Source of the DNA: Conchocele bisecta
Lineage: Eukaryota > Mollusca > Bivalvia > Lucinida > Thyasiridae
Length of the DNA: 64,000 nt
Direction: 5' to 3'
Assembly: GCA_029237695.1 (NCBI GenBank)
Contig: CM055278.1
Span: 77,459,817-77,523,816, forward strand
Part shown: piece after piece, positions 43,495 to 55,532 of the stretch
How positions within the stretch are numbered: the stretch's first letter is position 1
How the letters are laid out: every line of letters begins with the position of its first letter
Notes under the pieces: model-generated
What the model was told of the DNA's origin: nothing
The model's database searches: none
Seen by the model: only the letters and a program-made list of their open reading frames with translations
Translations under genes and position numbers: made by a program

Positions 43495-45197
43495 CGTTGG
43501 GTAAATGTCTTATAACTTCTGTTTCCTTTCATGGAACACCTTGTTATTTCATACATGCATTCCTCAGATGACCCTCTATCATGCTGTAGCAAATCCATGA
43601 CCCACCACCCAACCCTTACCCCAAGGTCAAGGTCACAAACTTAGCACATTCATAAACTTTACCGTTGGGGTAAATTTCTTATAACATCTGTTTTCCTTTC
43701 ATGGAACGCCTTGATATTTCATACATGCATTCCTCAGATGACCCTCTATCATGCTTTAGCAAATCCATGACCCACCACCCAACCCTTACCCCAAGGTCAA
43801 GGTCACAAACTTAGCACATTCATAAACTTACCGTTGGGGTAAATTTCTTATAACATCTGTTTCCTTTCATGGAACGCCTTGATATTTCATACATGCATTC
43901 CTCAGATGACCCTCTATCATGCTGTAGCAAATCCATGACCCACCACCCAACCCTTACCCCAAGGTCAAGGTCACAAACTTAGCACATTCATAAACTTACC
44001 GTTGGGGTAAATTTCTTATAACATCTGTTTCCTTTCATGGAACGCCTTGATATTTCATACATGCATTCCTCAGATGACCCTCTATCATGCTGTAGCAAAT
44101 CCATGACCCACCACCCAACCCTTACCCCAAGGTCAAGGTCACAAACTTAGCACATTCATAAACTTAACGTTGGGGTAAATTTCTTATAACATCTGTTTCC
44201 TTTCATGGAACGCCTTGATATTTCCTACATGCATTCCTCAGATGACCCTCTATCATGCTGTAGCAAATCAATGACCCACCACCCAACCCTTACCCCAAGG
44301 TGAAGGTCACAAACTTAGCACATTCATAAAGTTAACGTTGGGGTAAATTTCTTATAACATCTGTTTCCTTTCATGGAACGCCTTGATATTTCATGCATGC
44401 ATTCCTCAGATGACCCTCTATCACGCTGTAGCAAATCCATGACCCACCACCCAACCCTTACCCCAAGGTCAAGGTGACAAACTTAGCACATTCATAAACT
44501 TACCGTTGGGGTACATGTCATATAACATCTGTTTCCTTTCATGGAACACCTTGATATTTCATACATGCATTCCTCAGATGACCCTCTATCATGCTGTAGC
44601 AAATCCACGACCCACCACCCAACCCTTACCCCAAGGTCAAGGTCACAAACTTAGCATGTTCATAAACTTAACGTTGGGGTAAATGTTGTGTAACTTCTGT
44701 TTCTTTACAGGGAATGCCTTCATATTTCATACATGCATTCATCTGATGACCCTTTATCATGCTGTAGCAAATCCACGATCCACCACCCAACCCTTAACCC
44801 AAGGTCAAGGTCACAAACTTAGCATGTTCATAAACATAACGTTGGGGTAAATGTTGTGTAACTTCTGTTTATTTACAGGGAACGCCTTCACATTTCATAC
44901 ATGGATTCATCTGATGATACTCTATCGTGCTATAGCAAATCCATGACCCACCACCCATCCCTTACCCCAAGGTCAAGGTCACAAACTTCGCACATTCATA
45001 AACTTAACGTTGGGGTAAATGTCTTATAACATTTGTTTTCTTTCATGGAAGGCCTTGATATTTCATACATGCATTCCTCAGATGACCCTTTATCATGTTG
45101 TAGCAAATCCACGACTCACCACACAACCCTTACCCCAAGGTCAAGGTCACAAACCTGGCACATTCATAAACTTAACGTTGGGGTAAATGTTGTGTAA
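43495..45197 (+). repeat. 168-bp tandem array, left part (~10 units)
   Basis: The unit contains TTTCATGGAACGCCTTGATA, TTTCATACATGCATTCCTCA, GATGACCCTCTATCATGCTG and CCCAAGGTCAAGGTCACAAA. The ATGGAAC anchor recurs at 43531, 43701, 43869, 44037 and on (period ~168). Copies 2-5 are nearly identical; copies near the insertion are more diverged. Confidence 0.93.
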
Positions 45198-45471
45198 CAT
45201 TGCGCAAACACGTCTTATTTGGAATTAATAAATCATTGAACTACTTTCGGCAAGGGAGATAATCAATATCACGCGAACTATTTTCATACGAGCCAAGCGG
45301 ATTGTTCTGTTTATGATTAGTATATATAGTTTTAAGCTATCTCCTGTGATATATAATGATATGGGTACTAATACATGTTGTTTCAATAGCGTACCTCTGT
45401 AACGGTATCGTTGTAGATGGAGTTGCAAATAATTTAATAATTATTACGTTCAAATGATTGCGTAATACTGA
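45198..45471 (+). repeat. ~275-bp repeat unit A (copy 1)
   Basis: CATTGCGCAAACACGTCTTA to CAAATGATTGCGTAATACTG. An inverted copy is at 47617-47897. Both have TTRCGCAAAC-like sequence at each end, so this may be a separate small MITE related to the large element's ends. Confidence 0.75.
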
Positions 45472-47330
45472 TACATTACGCAAACATTGTATTAGCGAAC
45501 ATACCTCACTATACCCCCAATTAGCTATGTAAACAGAGGGTATGATGAGGTACCCGCGCAATAGGTAATGCGGTCAAATAGGTCACGATGCAGTGACTAT
45601 TTTCGATCAATAACTTATGTTGTAAGCGATTGTAATGTGTATTTTCAATATTTATATTATTAAAATGTATCATATCGATACCCCTTTAAGTAATATTTGT
45701 ATATTTTAAATGTATTGATGTTCTCATGAAGCGCATGAATATAAGTATTAATTAATCCAGCTTATATTGAGGCAAATCACACAGCCTTAAAACATAGTGC
45801 TGGAGTATAAACCATAGTATCGTATATTATTCATAAGTATATCACTATTAAGCATTAATTACAATATGTATGCATATTATTAAAACAGTAGATGCTACCT
45901 TTGTTTCGCTATATGTGATATATTCCGTCCAATTCAAATTTCTCTGCAGAGAATGTTCAGACTAACTACATAAGTAATGGTGCTAAATAAAGTGTTAACG
46001 GCTGGAACATGGTCATCACTAATAGGAAGAAACCACAGTCGTATTATTGAAAAATAAGATTTACCCGAGACCTCATGGGGGCCGCCATTAATCCAGTGTA
46101 AACAATAGACCGTGTGATCCCATTCCCTGAGTAGCCGCCGCTTAGTGAAACGGTGTGCTAATCATGATATTATGTTCCCCAATAATTGGAAACGGTTTGA
46201 ATTTCTCGGTAAAAACTACGAAAGTCATACAAAATAACGATGTATATTTAACATTGGATATGCGTAAATGGTATTACTCTCTCATCTGATCGTCAGTTGT
46301 CGTCGATAGCGATTTAACGTACTGATCTGGTCTTAATTTATTGTCAACTTTCAACGCCATTTACAGAATATATGGCTAATTTTGGAAATAAATAACGGCA
46401 AATTACGATGACGTCTGCTCTAAAATATCTGTCAACTTGCGGACGTAATTTAAGGAAATCGATTATATATTTTAAGGCTACATCTGTGACTAATTACGAA
46501 TTTATGTATGGTCTTTGGCTACACCCGACACATTACACAGATCTAGTTGTAAATACACGTCGCTTTGTGTGGGGGGAAAAATCGCTAATGCGCAATCGTG
46601 TGTGACGTGGTGTTGATCTGACCACACAGCTGTAGCCTGGAGGCAATGTTTTGAAATTGACGTGTCGTTTTGATGTGTGCCGCAACACCTCACTGTCGGA
46701 GACAACATGACAATTAACGATATACTCTCTATTATACACAGATCTATTAGACGGCTGGTTATTTAAAAAAAAGAGTAGTTCAGTACACCTTCGCCGATAT
46801 TGTTTTTAGAAAATCAGTAATATTTTCCGTAAATGGTGTTGAAAAGTTGACAAAAATTCTATCACCGTATTTAGTTGTGCCGATATTGTTTTAAAAAATC
46901 AGTAATTATTTTCCGTAAATGGTGTTGAAAATTGACACAAAATATATAGCCGCATTTCTCCGATATTCGTTTAGAAAATCACCAATATTTTCTGTAAATG
47001 GTGTTGACACAAAATGCAGCGTTCACGCGGAATTCAAATAAAATAAAAAATAATAATTTAATAAATAGACGCCGAAGGCTACTGTGTTTGCGGCCAGTGA
47101 ATTCTGGTTGTGGTAGCCACATGCGCAGTTCGAACTGTGTTGTGATCAGATGGAGGACAATAATTATTTCAAATTAATAACAAAATGTTTGCTGTCCGAA
47201 AATTAATTAATTGTGACAGCCATAGATTTTGGGACAGTAAAAACATAGATTTTGGGTTATATGGTATAGACAGTACTTCAAACTTTAAAAAAACAGTAAC
47301 AAACTGTATGTGTATATCTTACTTAACTTA
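45472..47330 (+). repeat. left arm of the large inverted repeat
   Basis: Reverse-complement match to 49817-51783. Examples: TATGATGAGGTACCCGCGCA (left) vs TGCGCGGGTACCTCATCATA (right); CCAAAGACCATACATAAATT (right) and its complement in the left arm near 46500. Confidence 0.88.
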
Positions 47331-47492
47331 AAAAAAACAGTAACAAACTGTCTGTGTATATTACTGAAGACAGACACTTTCATCGTTGGTAAGTTTCTAT
47401 CAATTTATAGCTATTTTTATTAAAATCATAAAATTTTGAAAATATTAAAATCACAAAAATAATATATATGGAAAAAAAGAAATATACCAAGT

Positions 47493-47586
47493 CGAGGTTT
47501 GAACCCCCAACCCTTTCGGGAATCGGTAATTGAATCATAGAAGTCGGCGACCTTAACCTCACGACTATTGCGCCATTTACGACGAT
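47493..47586 (-). repeat. tRNA-like (pol III box) segment, left palindrome arm
   Basis: On the minus strand: AATGGCGCAATAGTCGTGAG then GTTAAGGTCGCCGACTT (A-box-like, Leu/Ser-type) and, ~60 bp later, GGGGGTTCAAACCTCGAC (B-box-like). Acceptor and T stems do not pair well, so it is a tRNA relic or SINE head and not a working tRNA gene. Confidence 0.5.
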
Positions 47587-47616
47587 TACATTTATACAGA
47601 AGTGCTATCAGTATTA

Positions 47617-47897
47617 CGCAACCATTTCAACGTAATAATTATTAAATTATTTGCAACTCCATCTACAACATACCGTTACAGAGATACGCTATTGAAACAA
47701 CATGTATTAGTACCCATAACATAACAAAGTAATGTATCATTATATATCACAGGAGATAGATTAAAACTATATATACTAATAAACAGAACAATCCGCTTGG
47801 CTCGTATGAAAATAGTTCGCGTGATATTGATTATCTCCCTTGCCAAAAGTAGTTCAGTGATTTATTAATTCCAAATAAGACGTGTTTGCGTAATGGC
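47617..47897 (-). repeat. ~280-bp repeat unit A (copy 2, inverted)
   Basis: The reverse complement of 45198-45471: shared AATAATTATTAAATTATTTG, GCAACTCCATCTACAA, GAACAATCCGCTTGGCTCGT and CCAAATAAGACGTGTTTGCG. Confidence 0.85.
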
Positions 47898-47916
47898 ACT
47901 TCTGTATAACTGTGAT

Positions 47917-48012
47917 TGTCGTAAATGGCGCAATAGTCGTGAGGTTAAGGTCGCCGACTTCAATGATTTAATTACCGATTCCCGAAAGGGTCGGGTGTTC
48001 AAACCTCGACGT
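47917..48012 (+). repeat. tRNA-like (pol III box) segment, right palindrome arm
   Basis: The inverted copy of the preceding segment: TGGCGCAATAGTCGTGAGG, GCCGACTTCAATGATT and TGTTCAAACCTCGACG, with a handful of substitutions between the two arms. Confidence 0.5.
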
Positions 48013-48170
48013 GGTATTTTTTTTTTTCTCCATATATATTATTTTTGTGATTTTAATATTTTCACAATTTTATGATTTAATAAAAATACCTATAAATTGA
48101 TAAAAACTTACCAACAATGAAAGTGTCTGTCTTTAAGTAATATATACACAGACAGTTTGTTACTGTTTTT

Positions 48171-49814
48171 AGCCAGGTTTTTTGGAAAAAAATCCAGGCT
48201 ATTGGATTGGCGAAAGCCAGGCGTGCGGGCGGGCGGGCGGTCGGGCGTCGGGCTGCGGGCGTGCGGCGTCCACAATCAATGTTAAGTTTTCGTGTTTCAG
48301 TCCATTTCTTTGTTACTGTACCACCTAGGACCACCAAACTTTCACAGCTTCATAATCAAGGGGTGCCCACCACATATCACTATCCAACATGTTACTTTTT
48401 TTTTAACTTCACCCATTTTTTCCGCGTAGTCGACTTAGCCATTTTCAATGTTAAGTTTTCGCGTTTACAATGTTAAGTTTTCGTGTTTAAGTCCATTTCT
48501 TTGGTACTGTACCACCTAGGACCACCAAACTTTCACAGCTTCATAACCAAGGGGTGCCTACCACATACAACTATCCAACATGTGACCATTTTTTTTACCT
48601 TCACCTGTTATTTCTACGTAATTGACTTAGCCATTTTCAACGTTAACTTTTTAACGTACGTCTGGTTAGAGTTTTTTGGTTAAAACTTTTTCGTTATACT
48701 ATATCTTTGCAACTGCTTCGCCCATTACCTTGAAACTTCACATGGGCATCATCCATATTTTCATTCTAACCCCCAACCGTGCGGCCCCTGTGCCCAATGT
48801 CAAGGTCAAATTACTTTGAATTTTTTTGTTAAAGTTTTTTGTGTACTATATCTCTGCAACTGCTTCACCCAATACCTTGATACTTCACATGGGTGTTTAT
48901 CATCATTGTCGCACCTGCTTGTGGAAAGCGCGATCCTGTGCCCAATGTCAAGGTCAAATTACTTTGAATTTTTTTGTTAAAGTTTTTTTGTGTACTATAT
49001 CTCTGCAACTGCTTCACCCAATACCTTGATACTTCACATGGGTGTTTTATCATCATTGTCGCACCTGCTTGCGGAAAGCGCGATCCTGTGCCCAATGTCA
49101 AGGTCAAATTACTTTGAATTTTTTTGTTAAGTTTTTTTTTGTGTACTATATCTCTGCAACTGCTTCACCCAATACCTTGATACTTCACATGGGTGTTTAT
49201 CATCATTGTCGCACCTGCTTGCGGAAAGCGCGATCCTGTGCCCAATGTCAAGGTCAAATTACTTTGAATTTTTTTGTTAATGTTTTTTGTTCCGTGTTAC
49301 GGGATATCCTTGCACCTAAAGCTCCTGCCAACTGTTTTTTAACTTATAACTCTTGCAACTGCTTTCACCCAATACCTTCATACTTCACATGGGTGTTTAT
49401 CATCATTGTCGCACCTGCTTGCGGAAAACGCGATCCTGTGCCCTATGTCAAGTTCAAATTACTTTAAATTTTTTTGTTAAAGTTTTTTTGTGTACTCTGT
49501 CTCTGCAACTGCTTCACCCAATACCTTGATACTTCACATGGGTGTTTATCATCATTGTCACACCTGCTTGCGGAAAGCGCGATATCGTCGGCATTTTGGC
49601 ATACGTCCGTCCGTTCGTCCGTGTGTCCGGTTAAAGTTTTTTGGTTAAAGTTTTTCCATCTACTATATCTATTTTTTTAGTGTCCATGCCTCGCCCCAAG
49701 GCGCGACATGCAGGCCACAGCCATCTAGTCTACAAAAAGTGGGTATAATTATGTTATCCAAGTGTCTATGCTTGGAAAAAACCTGGCCTTCGTGGCTTTG
49801 CCTCGTTTCTTGTT
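48171..49814 (+). mobile_element. pearl/HINE element, family 2, copy 1
   Basis: Starts AGCCAGGTTTTTTGGAAAAA and ends GGAAAAAACCTGGCCTTCGT then GGCTTTGCCTCGTTTCTTGTT; same ends as 57471-58367. A GC-rich (GGGC)n stretch at 48222-48270 and a ~150-bp tandem (GTGTACTATATCTCTGCAAC anchor at 48841, 48990, 49141 and further copies) fill it. ORFs reading MGVYHHCRTCL are repeat shadows. Confidence 0.75.
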
Positions 49815-49816
49815 TT

Positions 49817-51783
49817 AAGTTTAAGTAATATATACACACAGACAGTTTGTTACTGTTTTTTTAAGTTTGAGGTACTGTCTATACCATATAATGTTTTACT
49901 GTCCCAAAATCTATTTTTTTGGCTGTCACAATTAATTAATTTTCGGACAGCAAACATTTTTTTATGAATTTGAAATAATTATTGTCCTCCATCTGCTCAC
50001 AACACTGTTCGAACTGCTCCTGTGGCTACCACGACCAGAATTCACTGGCTGCAAACACAGTAGCCATCGGCGTCTATTTATTAAATTATTATTTTTTATT
50101 TTATTTTGAATTCCGCGTGAACGCTGCATTTTGTGTCAACACCATTTACAGAAAATATTGGTGATTTTCTAAACGAATATCGGAGAAATGCGGCTATATA
50201 TTTTGTCAATTTTCAACACCATTTACGGAAAAAATTACTGATTTTTTAAAACAATATCGGCACAACTAAATACGGTGATAGAATTTTTGTCAACTTTTCA
50301 ACACCATTTACGGAAAATATTACTGATTTTCTAAAAACAATATCGGCGAAGGTGTACTGAACTACTCTTTATTTTAAATAACCAGCTGTCTAATAGATCT
50401 GTGTATAATCGAGAGTATATCGTTAATTGTCATGTTGTCTCCGACAGTGAGGTGTTGCGGCACACATCAAAACGACACGTCAACTTCAAAACATTGCCTA
50501 AGGGTCACAGCTGTGTGGTGTCATCAGATCAACACCTCGTCACACACAACTACGCATTATCAATTTTTTTCCCCACACAAAGCGAAGTGTATTTACAACT
50601 AGATCTGTGTAATGTGTCGGGTGTAGCCAAAGACCATACATAAATTCGTAATTAGTCACAGATGTAGCCTTAAAATATAATCGATTTCCTTAAATTACGT
50701 CCGCAAGTTGACAGATATTTCAGAGCAAACGTCATCGTAATTTGCCGTTATTTATTTCCAAAATTAGCCATATATTCTGTAAATGGCGTTGAAAGTTGAC
50801 AATAAATTAAGACCAGATCAGTACGTTAAATCGCTATCGACGACAACTGACGATCCGATGAGAGAGTAATACCGTTTACGCGTATCCAATGTTAAATATA
50901 CATCGTTATTTTGTATGACTTTCGTAGTTTTTACCGAGAAAGTTCAAACCGTTTCCAATTATTGGGGAAAATAATATCATGATTAGCACACCGTTTCACT
51001 AAGCAGCGGCTACTCAGGGAATGGGATCACACGGTCTATTGTTTACACTGGATTAATGGCGGCCCCCAGGAGGTCTCGGGTAAATCTTATTTTTAAATAA
51101 TACGACTGTGGTTTCTTCCTTTTAGTGATGACCATGTTCCAGCCGTTAACACTTATTTAGCAGCATTATTTATGTAGTTAGTCTGAACATTCTGCAGAGA
51201 AATTTGAATAGGACGGAATCGAGCGTTGTTTAAACTTAGTCCTGTTCATATGCACAGGTGAAAATATGAACTGAAAATGGCGCTTTGTGTGACAGAAATC
51301 CGTACGCGGACGAATAAACAAAATATTTTGTTATAAATATCACATATAGCGAAACAGCGGTAGCTTCTACTGTTTTAATAATATGCATACATATTGTAAT
51401 TAATGTTTAATAGTGATATACTTATGAATAATATACGATACTATGGTTTATACTCCAGCACTATGTTTTAAGGCTGTGTGATTTGCCTCAATATAAGCTG
51501 GATTAATTAATACTTATATTCATGCGCTTCATGAGAACATCAATACATTTAAAATATACAAATATTACTTAAAGGGGTATCAATATGATACATTTTAATA
51601 ATATAAATATTGAAAATACACATTACAATCGCTTACAACATAAGTTATTGATCGAAAATAGTCACTGCATCGTGACCTATTTGACCGCATTACCTATTGC
51701 GCGGGTACCTCATCATACCCCTGTTTACATAGGTAACTGGGGGTATAGTGAGGTATGCTCGCTAATACAATGTTTGCGTAATG
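49817..51783 (-). repeat. right arm of the large inverted repeat
   Basis: The reverse complement of 45472-47330. It contains the open 80-codon frame 50401-50643 (MYNREYIVNCHVVSDSEVLR...), the less damaged of the two arm copies, and a ~110-bp block at 51222-51335 missing from the left arm. Confidence 0.88.
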
Positions 51784-52565
51784 AACTTCTGTTTATTTAC
51801 AGGGAATACCTTCATATTTCATACATGCTTCATCTGATGAAACTCTATCGTACTATAGCAAATCCATGACCCATCTCCCACCCCTTTCCCCAAGGTCAAG
51901 GTCACAAACTTAGCACATTCATAAACTTAAAAATAACGTTGAGGTAAATGTCTTATAACATCTGTTTCCTTTTATGGAACGCGTTGATATTTCATACATG
52001 CATTCATCTGATGATACTCTATTGTGCTATAGCAAATCCATGACCCACCCCTTACCCCAAGGTCAAGGTCACAAACTTAGCACATTCATAAACTTAGCGT
52101 TGGGGTAAATGTCTTATAACATCTGTTTCCTTTCATGGAACGCCTTGATATTTCATACATGCATTCCTCAGATGACCCTCTATCATGCTGTAGCAAATCC
52201 ACAACCCACCACCCAACCCTTACCCCAAGGTCAAGGTCACAAACTTAGCATGTTCATAAACTTAATGTTGGGGTAAATGTTGTTTAACTTCTGTTTCTTT
52301 ACAGAGAACGGTTTGATATTTCATACATGCATTCATCTGATGATCCTCTATTGTGCTACAGCAAATCCATGACCCACCCCCCACCCCCCACCCCTTTCCC
52401 CAAGGTCACAAACTTAGCACATTCATACATGCATTCTTCATGTGAATAGCTATCATGCTGTAGAAAATCACCAACTTAGTGCGTTCATAAAGTTAACGTT
52501 GGGTTAAATTTTGTTTTACTTCTGTTTTCAGTGAGCGTATTGATATTTCATACATGCATTCATCT
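51784..52565 (+). repeat. 168-bp tandem array, right part (~4.5 units)
   Basis: Continues the array after the inserted element: AACTTCTGTTTATTTACAGG and then GAATACCTTCATATTTCATA. Unit copies are diverged, with loss of parts of the unit near 52380-52500. Confidence 0.88.
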
Positions 52566-52750
52566 TAATATGCTATATTATGCTATAGCAAATCCACGAC
52601 CCACCTTGCACCACTGACCCCAATGTCCACCGCACGCCCCTTAACCCAAGGTCAATTATATATAATATCCATGTTTTTTTATGCAACTGTGCCAAGTTTG
52701 AGTGCAGGCTGCCAACAGGCGAGCTTCGTTGTCTTCTGACAACTCTTGTT

Positions 52751-54328
52751 GTAATTGACCTAATTAACGTATTCATTAGATCGAATCACAAACTCCGAAA
52801 TAATCCATTAATAAGTCACATAGGGACTTCGTTTTGGTGTCTACACCCATGTTTTCAATAGCAATGAATTCCATTCAATGACAGTAAATCTAATATGGCC
52901 ACCAGCAAATGTGTCCTAAATTCGACATAATTTGACAACCGTATTCTTTTCTATGTTTGTGCATATGGTATCAGAGGTATATGAAGCATATATTTCAATT
53001 TCCGTCATATCGTCCAACTGCATTAAATCCAATATATAAAAAGAGTTATGTAGTGAGTCAACTGGTAACTTATTTCTACACCCCGTGTGTTCGATACCTA
53101 TGCCCCGCCATAAAAAATTACTATGACATATAGTCCAACCTGAATACATGGACCAGGGCACTTTTACCAGTGTTTCCGTTCAGCATTGTTTAATTAATGT
53201 ACAAAAACGATGTCCCCTCGATTTCGGGGGGGGGGGGGGGGGGGGGGGGGGTGGGGGGGGGGGGGGGGGGTGGGGGGGGGGGGGGGTGGTAAACACCGCT
53301 GTTAACTATTTAAACGTTCAATCACCATCAACAAATATGATTGCATTACGCGTATTTCATATTTAAATATACAGAAACTTCAATTATTTATCGTTATCAG
53401 CCACACAAAGTTGTGCCTGTTTTGCCGTATTAAAAGCAGGATGTTATGTACAAAATGCAATAAGATAAATGCACAATGGCTTGGATATAGACCCATACAA
53501 CTTGTACTTGTGTTACTAAAACATCCTCATATGGCTATTACTATTTCTTTATATATTTTGTCAATGAAACACACTTATATTGCCCCATGGAACACACTCG
53601 TTGATCCCAGCAACATGGTCACATACTACTGTGTAAATTTCGGAACACAACACAACCCATTCAAATCATTTGTCTAGGTAATGCTTTCTATAGTTACACA
53701 TGTACATTGTATATGTAATTTGATTCTTAAAACACCGTTATGTGGCTGCCACATACACTACTATATCACTGAAGCAGCTTCATTTTATCCTACAACATGT
53801 TTTAGCGTACACGATACACATTCATGTATAGCAGTCTAACACATTATGTCATCTGAAACACGGCATATGGCAATGCAACACAACTCATTAATTTATGCAC
53901 GAGGTAAATGCATATATACACAATCCGGTCAGTTAATACCTATATTTACTTAATACTGACTGGCATAGACAATGAAATTATATATTCGACCACATAGCAT
54001 GTCTCGATATGTGAAATATAACATGTGACTAAAGTACATGGATGCTGATATGAATGCGTAATCCATTTTTCTGATATTTGTATTGACTAGAATGAGATCA
54101 TAGTACCTGCATATTTATGTCCATTAAACTGTATACTTGTACATCTTGTCCCCTGTAATGTTTCATTCCCTTTGACTGTGTGTTGTGAACATTTAACCTG
54201 GTACGGCTGTGTGGTATTCCATGTAGACGACCCGTCACACTACCTCAATCGCGGTCATCACAATATGATCGCACCAGCACCCATGTGAACATTGACCAAA
54301 CTCGCCAATATCTGCTCACAAAAAGGGA
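52751..54328. other. intron, no gene; contains poly-G tract
   Basis: AT-rich DNA. Small ORFs (52916-53161 minus, 53411-53677 plus) have no recognisable domain. Confidence 0.55.
53226..53289 (+). repeat. poly-G tract, ~64 bases with three T interruptions
   Basis: G runs broken by single T at about 53252, 53271 and 53287. A strong G-quadruplex candidate on the + (sense) strand of the SBNO intron. The true length is uncertain because such tracts assemble poorly. Confidence 0.9.
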
Positions 54329-54616
54329 AGAACCATAGAAATAATTCCACGACCAAAAGCTGCATTAGTGCAACATGCTAAGAGGGCTGTATATCAGGAT
54401 GGGCTTTGCTGGGGAAATGCGGCAAATGTAGATCTTTAAATGCCTTCTCTTGAAGACTGGGGTTGGATGGGCCCAAATATCTGGAAACGTTTATGGACAA
54501 CCCTAGCTGAAGCCAGGCCAGCATATAGAGAACTGAAATGCACCGCCGCACCGTGCCACTGTGTTGGTCGAGATTGTGAAATCTGGATTTGGGAACTTGC
54601 GGTTTCTGTTCTATGA
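54329..54616 (+). pseudogene. fragment of a transposon-associated Cys-rich protein
   Basis: One frame reads IPRPKAALVQHAKRAVYQDG, then CWGNAANVDL, a TAA stop, MPSLEDWGWMGPNIWKRLWT, LAEARPAYRELKC and a short Cys cluster CHCVGRDCE before the final TGA. I recognise the block (A..QH..RA.YQ.G..WG / W-G-W / L.EA...EL..C..C) as recurrent in uncharacterised, multi-copy invertebrate proteins that end in a CXC-type cysteine region. Here it is a short broken piece with no flanking exons seen. Confidence 0.45.
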
Positions 54617-54989
54617 CTATTAGAAGAAACACCTACTCATGTTCATATACTACATGTATATAATTATGGAATGGCTGTGGGTATGGTGTATTATTGTGTT
54701 CCATAAGAAATATTGATATATCCGTATACACAACCTCTCTGACAGTAGATAGTGTACTGGGTAAATTTATTTATCATCCATAGATAAGAATGTTCAATTT
54801 ACATTTTTTCAGTAGAATAAAATTAAAATACTAGTACCCGATAGTGTGAAAATCATGTCATTGTATATCTGACATGTCCAAACACCGGATTCATTATGTC
54901 AATAGATATACAGTCACAACTGTTTTAGCTTCAGACATACCCATGTCTCCTATATTGTGCTGGTCTGGCTGTTAATAAAATGCGAGTGT
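54617..54989. other. intron, nothing recognised
   Basis: AT-rich DNA between the fragment and the inverted repeat copy. Confidence 0.5.
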
Positions 54990-55400
54990 ATTAGTGTATT
55001 TCAAATCTCATTATTTACACCATTTTTCCAATAAACTTAGATTTGACGGCCAAATTGGCCACCATTTTGAAAATTTATAACAATTTCTTGACAATGGATT
55101 GAAGGTATTACAGTCAGTTGTGGAAACAATGACACTTTTGATATCCTGAAATGTATATAATTGGATGAAAACAATTGTTTTCTCAATTGTGCAATTGGTT
55201 TTGGGCACCATTTTGAAAAATGGTTGCCACACCTACCATAGGCGTTGTTCGAGATGGCTCCATAGCCTATGTGAACTGGTCTGCCGTGGTTGACAAACAT
55301 GCGAAGTTCATACTTGTACGTAAAAAATCGCAATTTTGCCAAATATATCACACAATTTCTTCCAATAGACTAGGTACTTACCTTTATGTATGCCCAATTC
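54990..55400 (-). repeat. interspersed repeat, inverted copy of 42060-42420
   Basis: Shares with the earlier copy, in the opposite orientation, the elements listed there (GGCCACCATTTTGAAAAT, GATATCCTGAAATGTATATA, CGAGATGGCTCCATAGCCTA). Confidence 0.7.
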
Positions 55401-55532
55401 ATTGAATACATCGTCTTCTTGTTAATTGGTGTCACAACACATTCTAAATATATACCGGTAGTTTATTCAATACTTGTGTAAAATATGTGCTTAATACACA
55501 TTAGTTTAGCTTGAAATTGCCTGTAGTTTTTT

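Larger units (their letters stand above)
47345..48170. repeat. palindrome with unit A copy 2 in its loop
   Basis: Arms 47345-47616 and 47898-48160 are inverted copies (shared CACTTTCATCGTTGGTAAG / CTTACCAACAATGAAAGTG and GCGCCATTTACGACGATTAC / its complement). The loop is the inverted ~280-bp unit A (47617-47897). Each arm holds a tRNA-like segment. Confidence 0.8.
45198..51783. mobile_element. 6.6-kb element with very long (~1.9 kb) inverted arms
   Basis: The left arm 45472-47330 is matched in reverse complement by 49817-51783 over almost its whole length, outer ends CATTACGCAAACATTGTATT / AATACAATGTTTGCGTAATG. A ~275-bp related unit with the same CATTRCGCAAAC start sits before it (45198-45471). 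The insertion interrupts the 168-bp array and leaves only AA duplicated, so target-site behaviour is unclear. The right arm has a ~110-bp block (51222-51335) lacking in the left. An 80-codon ORF at 50401-50643 has a frameshifted twin in the left arm (46739-46502, minus); no transposase recognised. The centre holds a palindrome and a pearl/HINE element. Confidence 0.8.
43413..52750 (+). mobile_element. pearl/HINE (Helentron-related) element with 168-bp tandem array, interrupted
   Basis: Starts TTTTTTAGCTCGCCTGCACG and ends CAGGCGAGCTTCG, then the hairpin GTTGTC-TTCT-GACAAC and TCTTGTT. A subterminal AGCTCGCC...GGCGAGCT inverted pair, an inner tandem array and a 3' hairpin are the marks of pearl/HINE elements described in bivalves; assignment is by structure. 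The array is split by the 45198-51783 insertion. Confidence 0.65.

Noticed and set aside
46502..46739. Arm ORF of the large inverted element as a host exon
   Set aside because: Present in both arms with a frameshift in one, and no splice-site context matching a known gene; kept only as a note in the element entry.
47493..48012. Functional tRNA-Leu/Ser genes
   Set aside because: A- and B-box-like text is present, but acceptor and T stems do not pair and both copies are inside a palindrome.
48826..49680. ORFs with repeated MGVYHHCRTC segments
   Set aside because: Shadows of the ~150-bp tandem repeat inside a pearl/HINE element.
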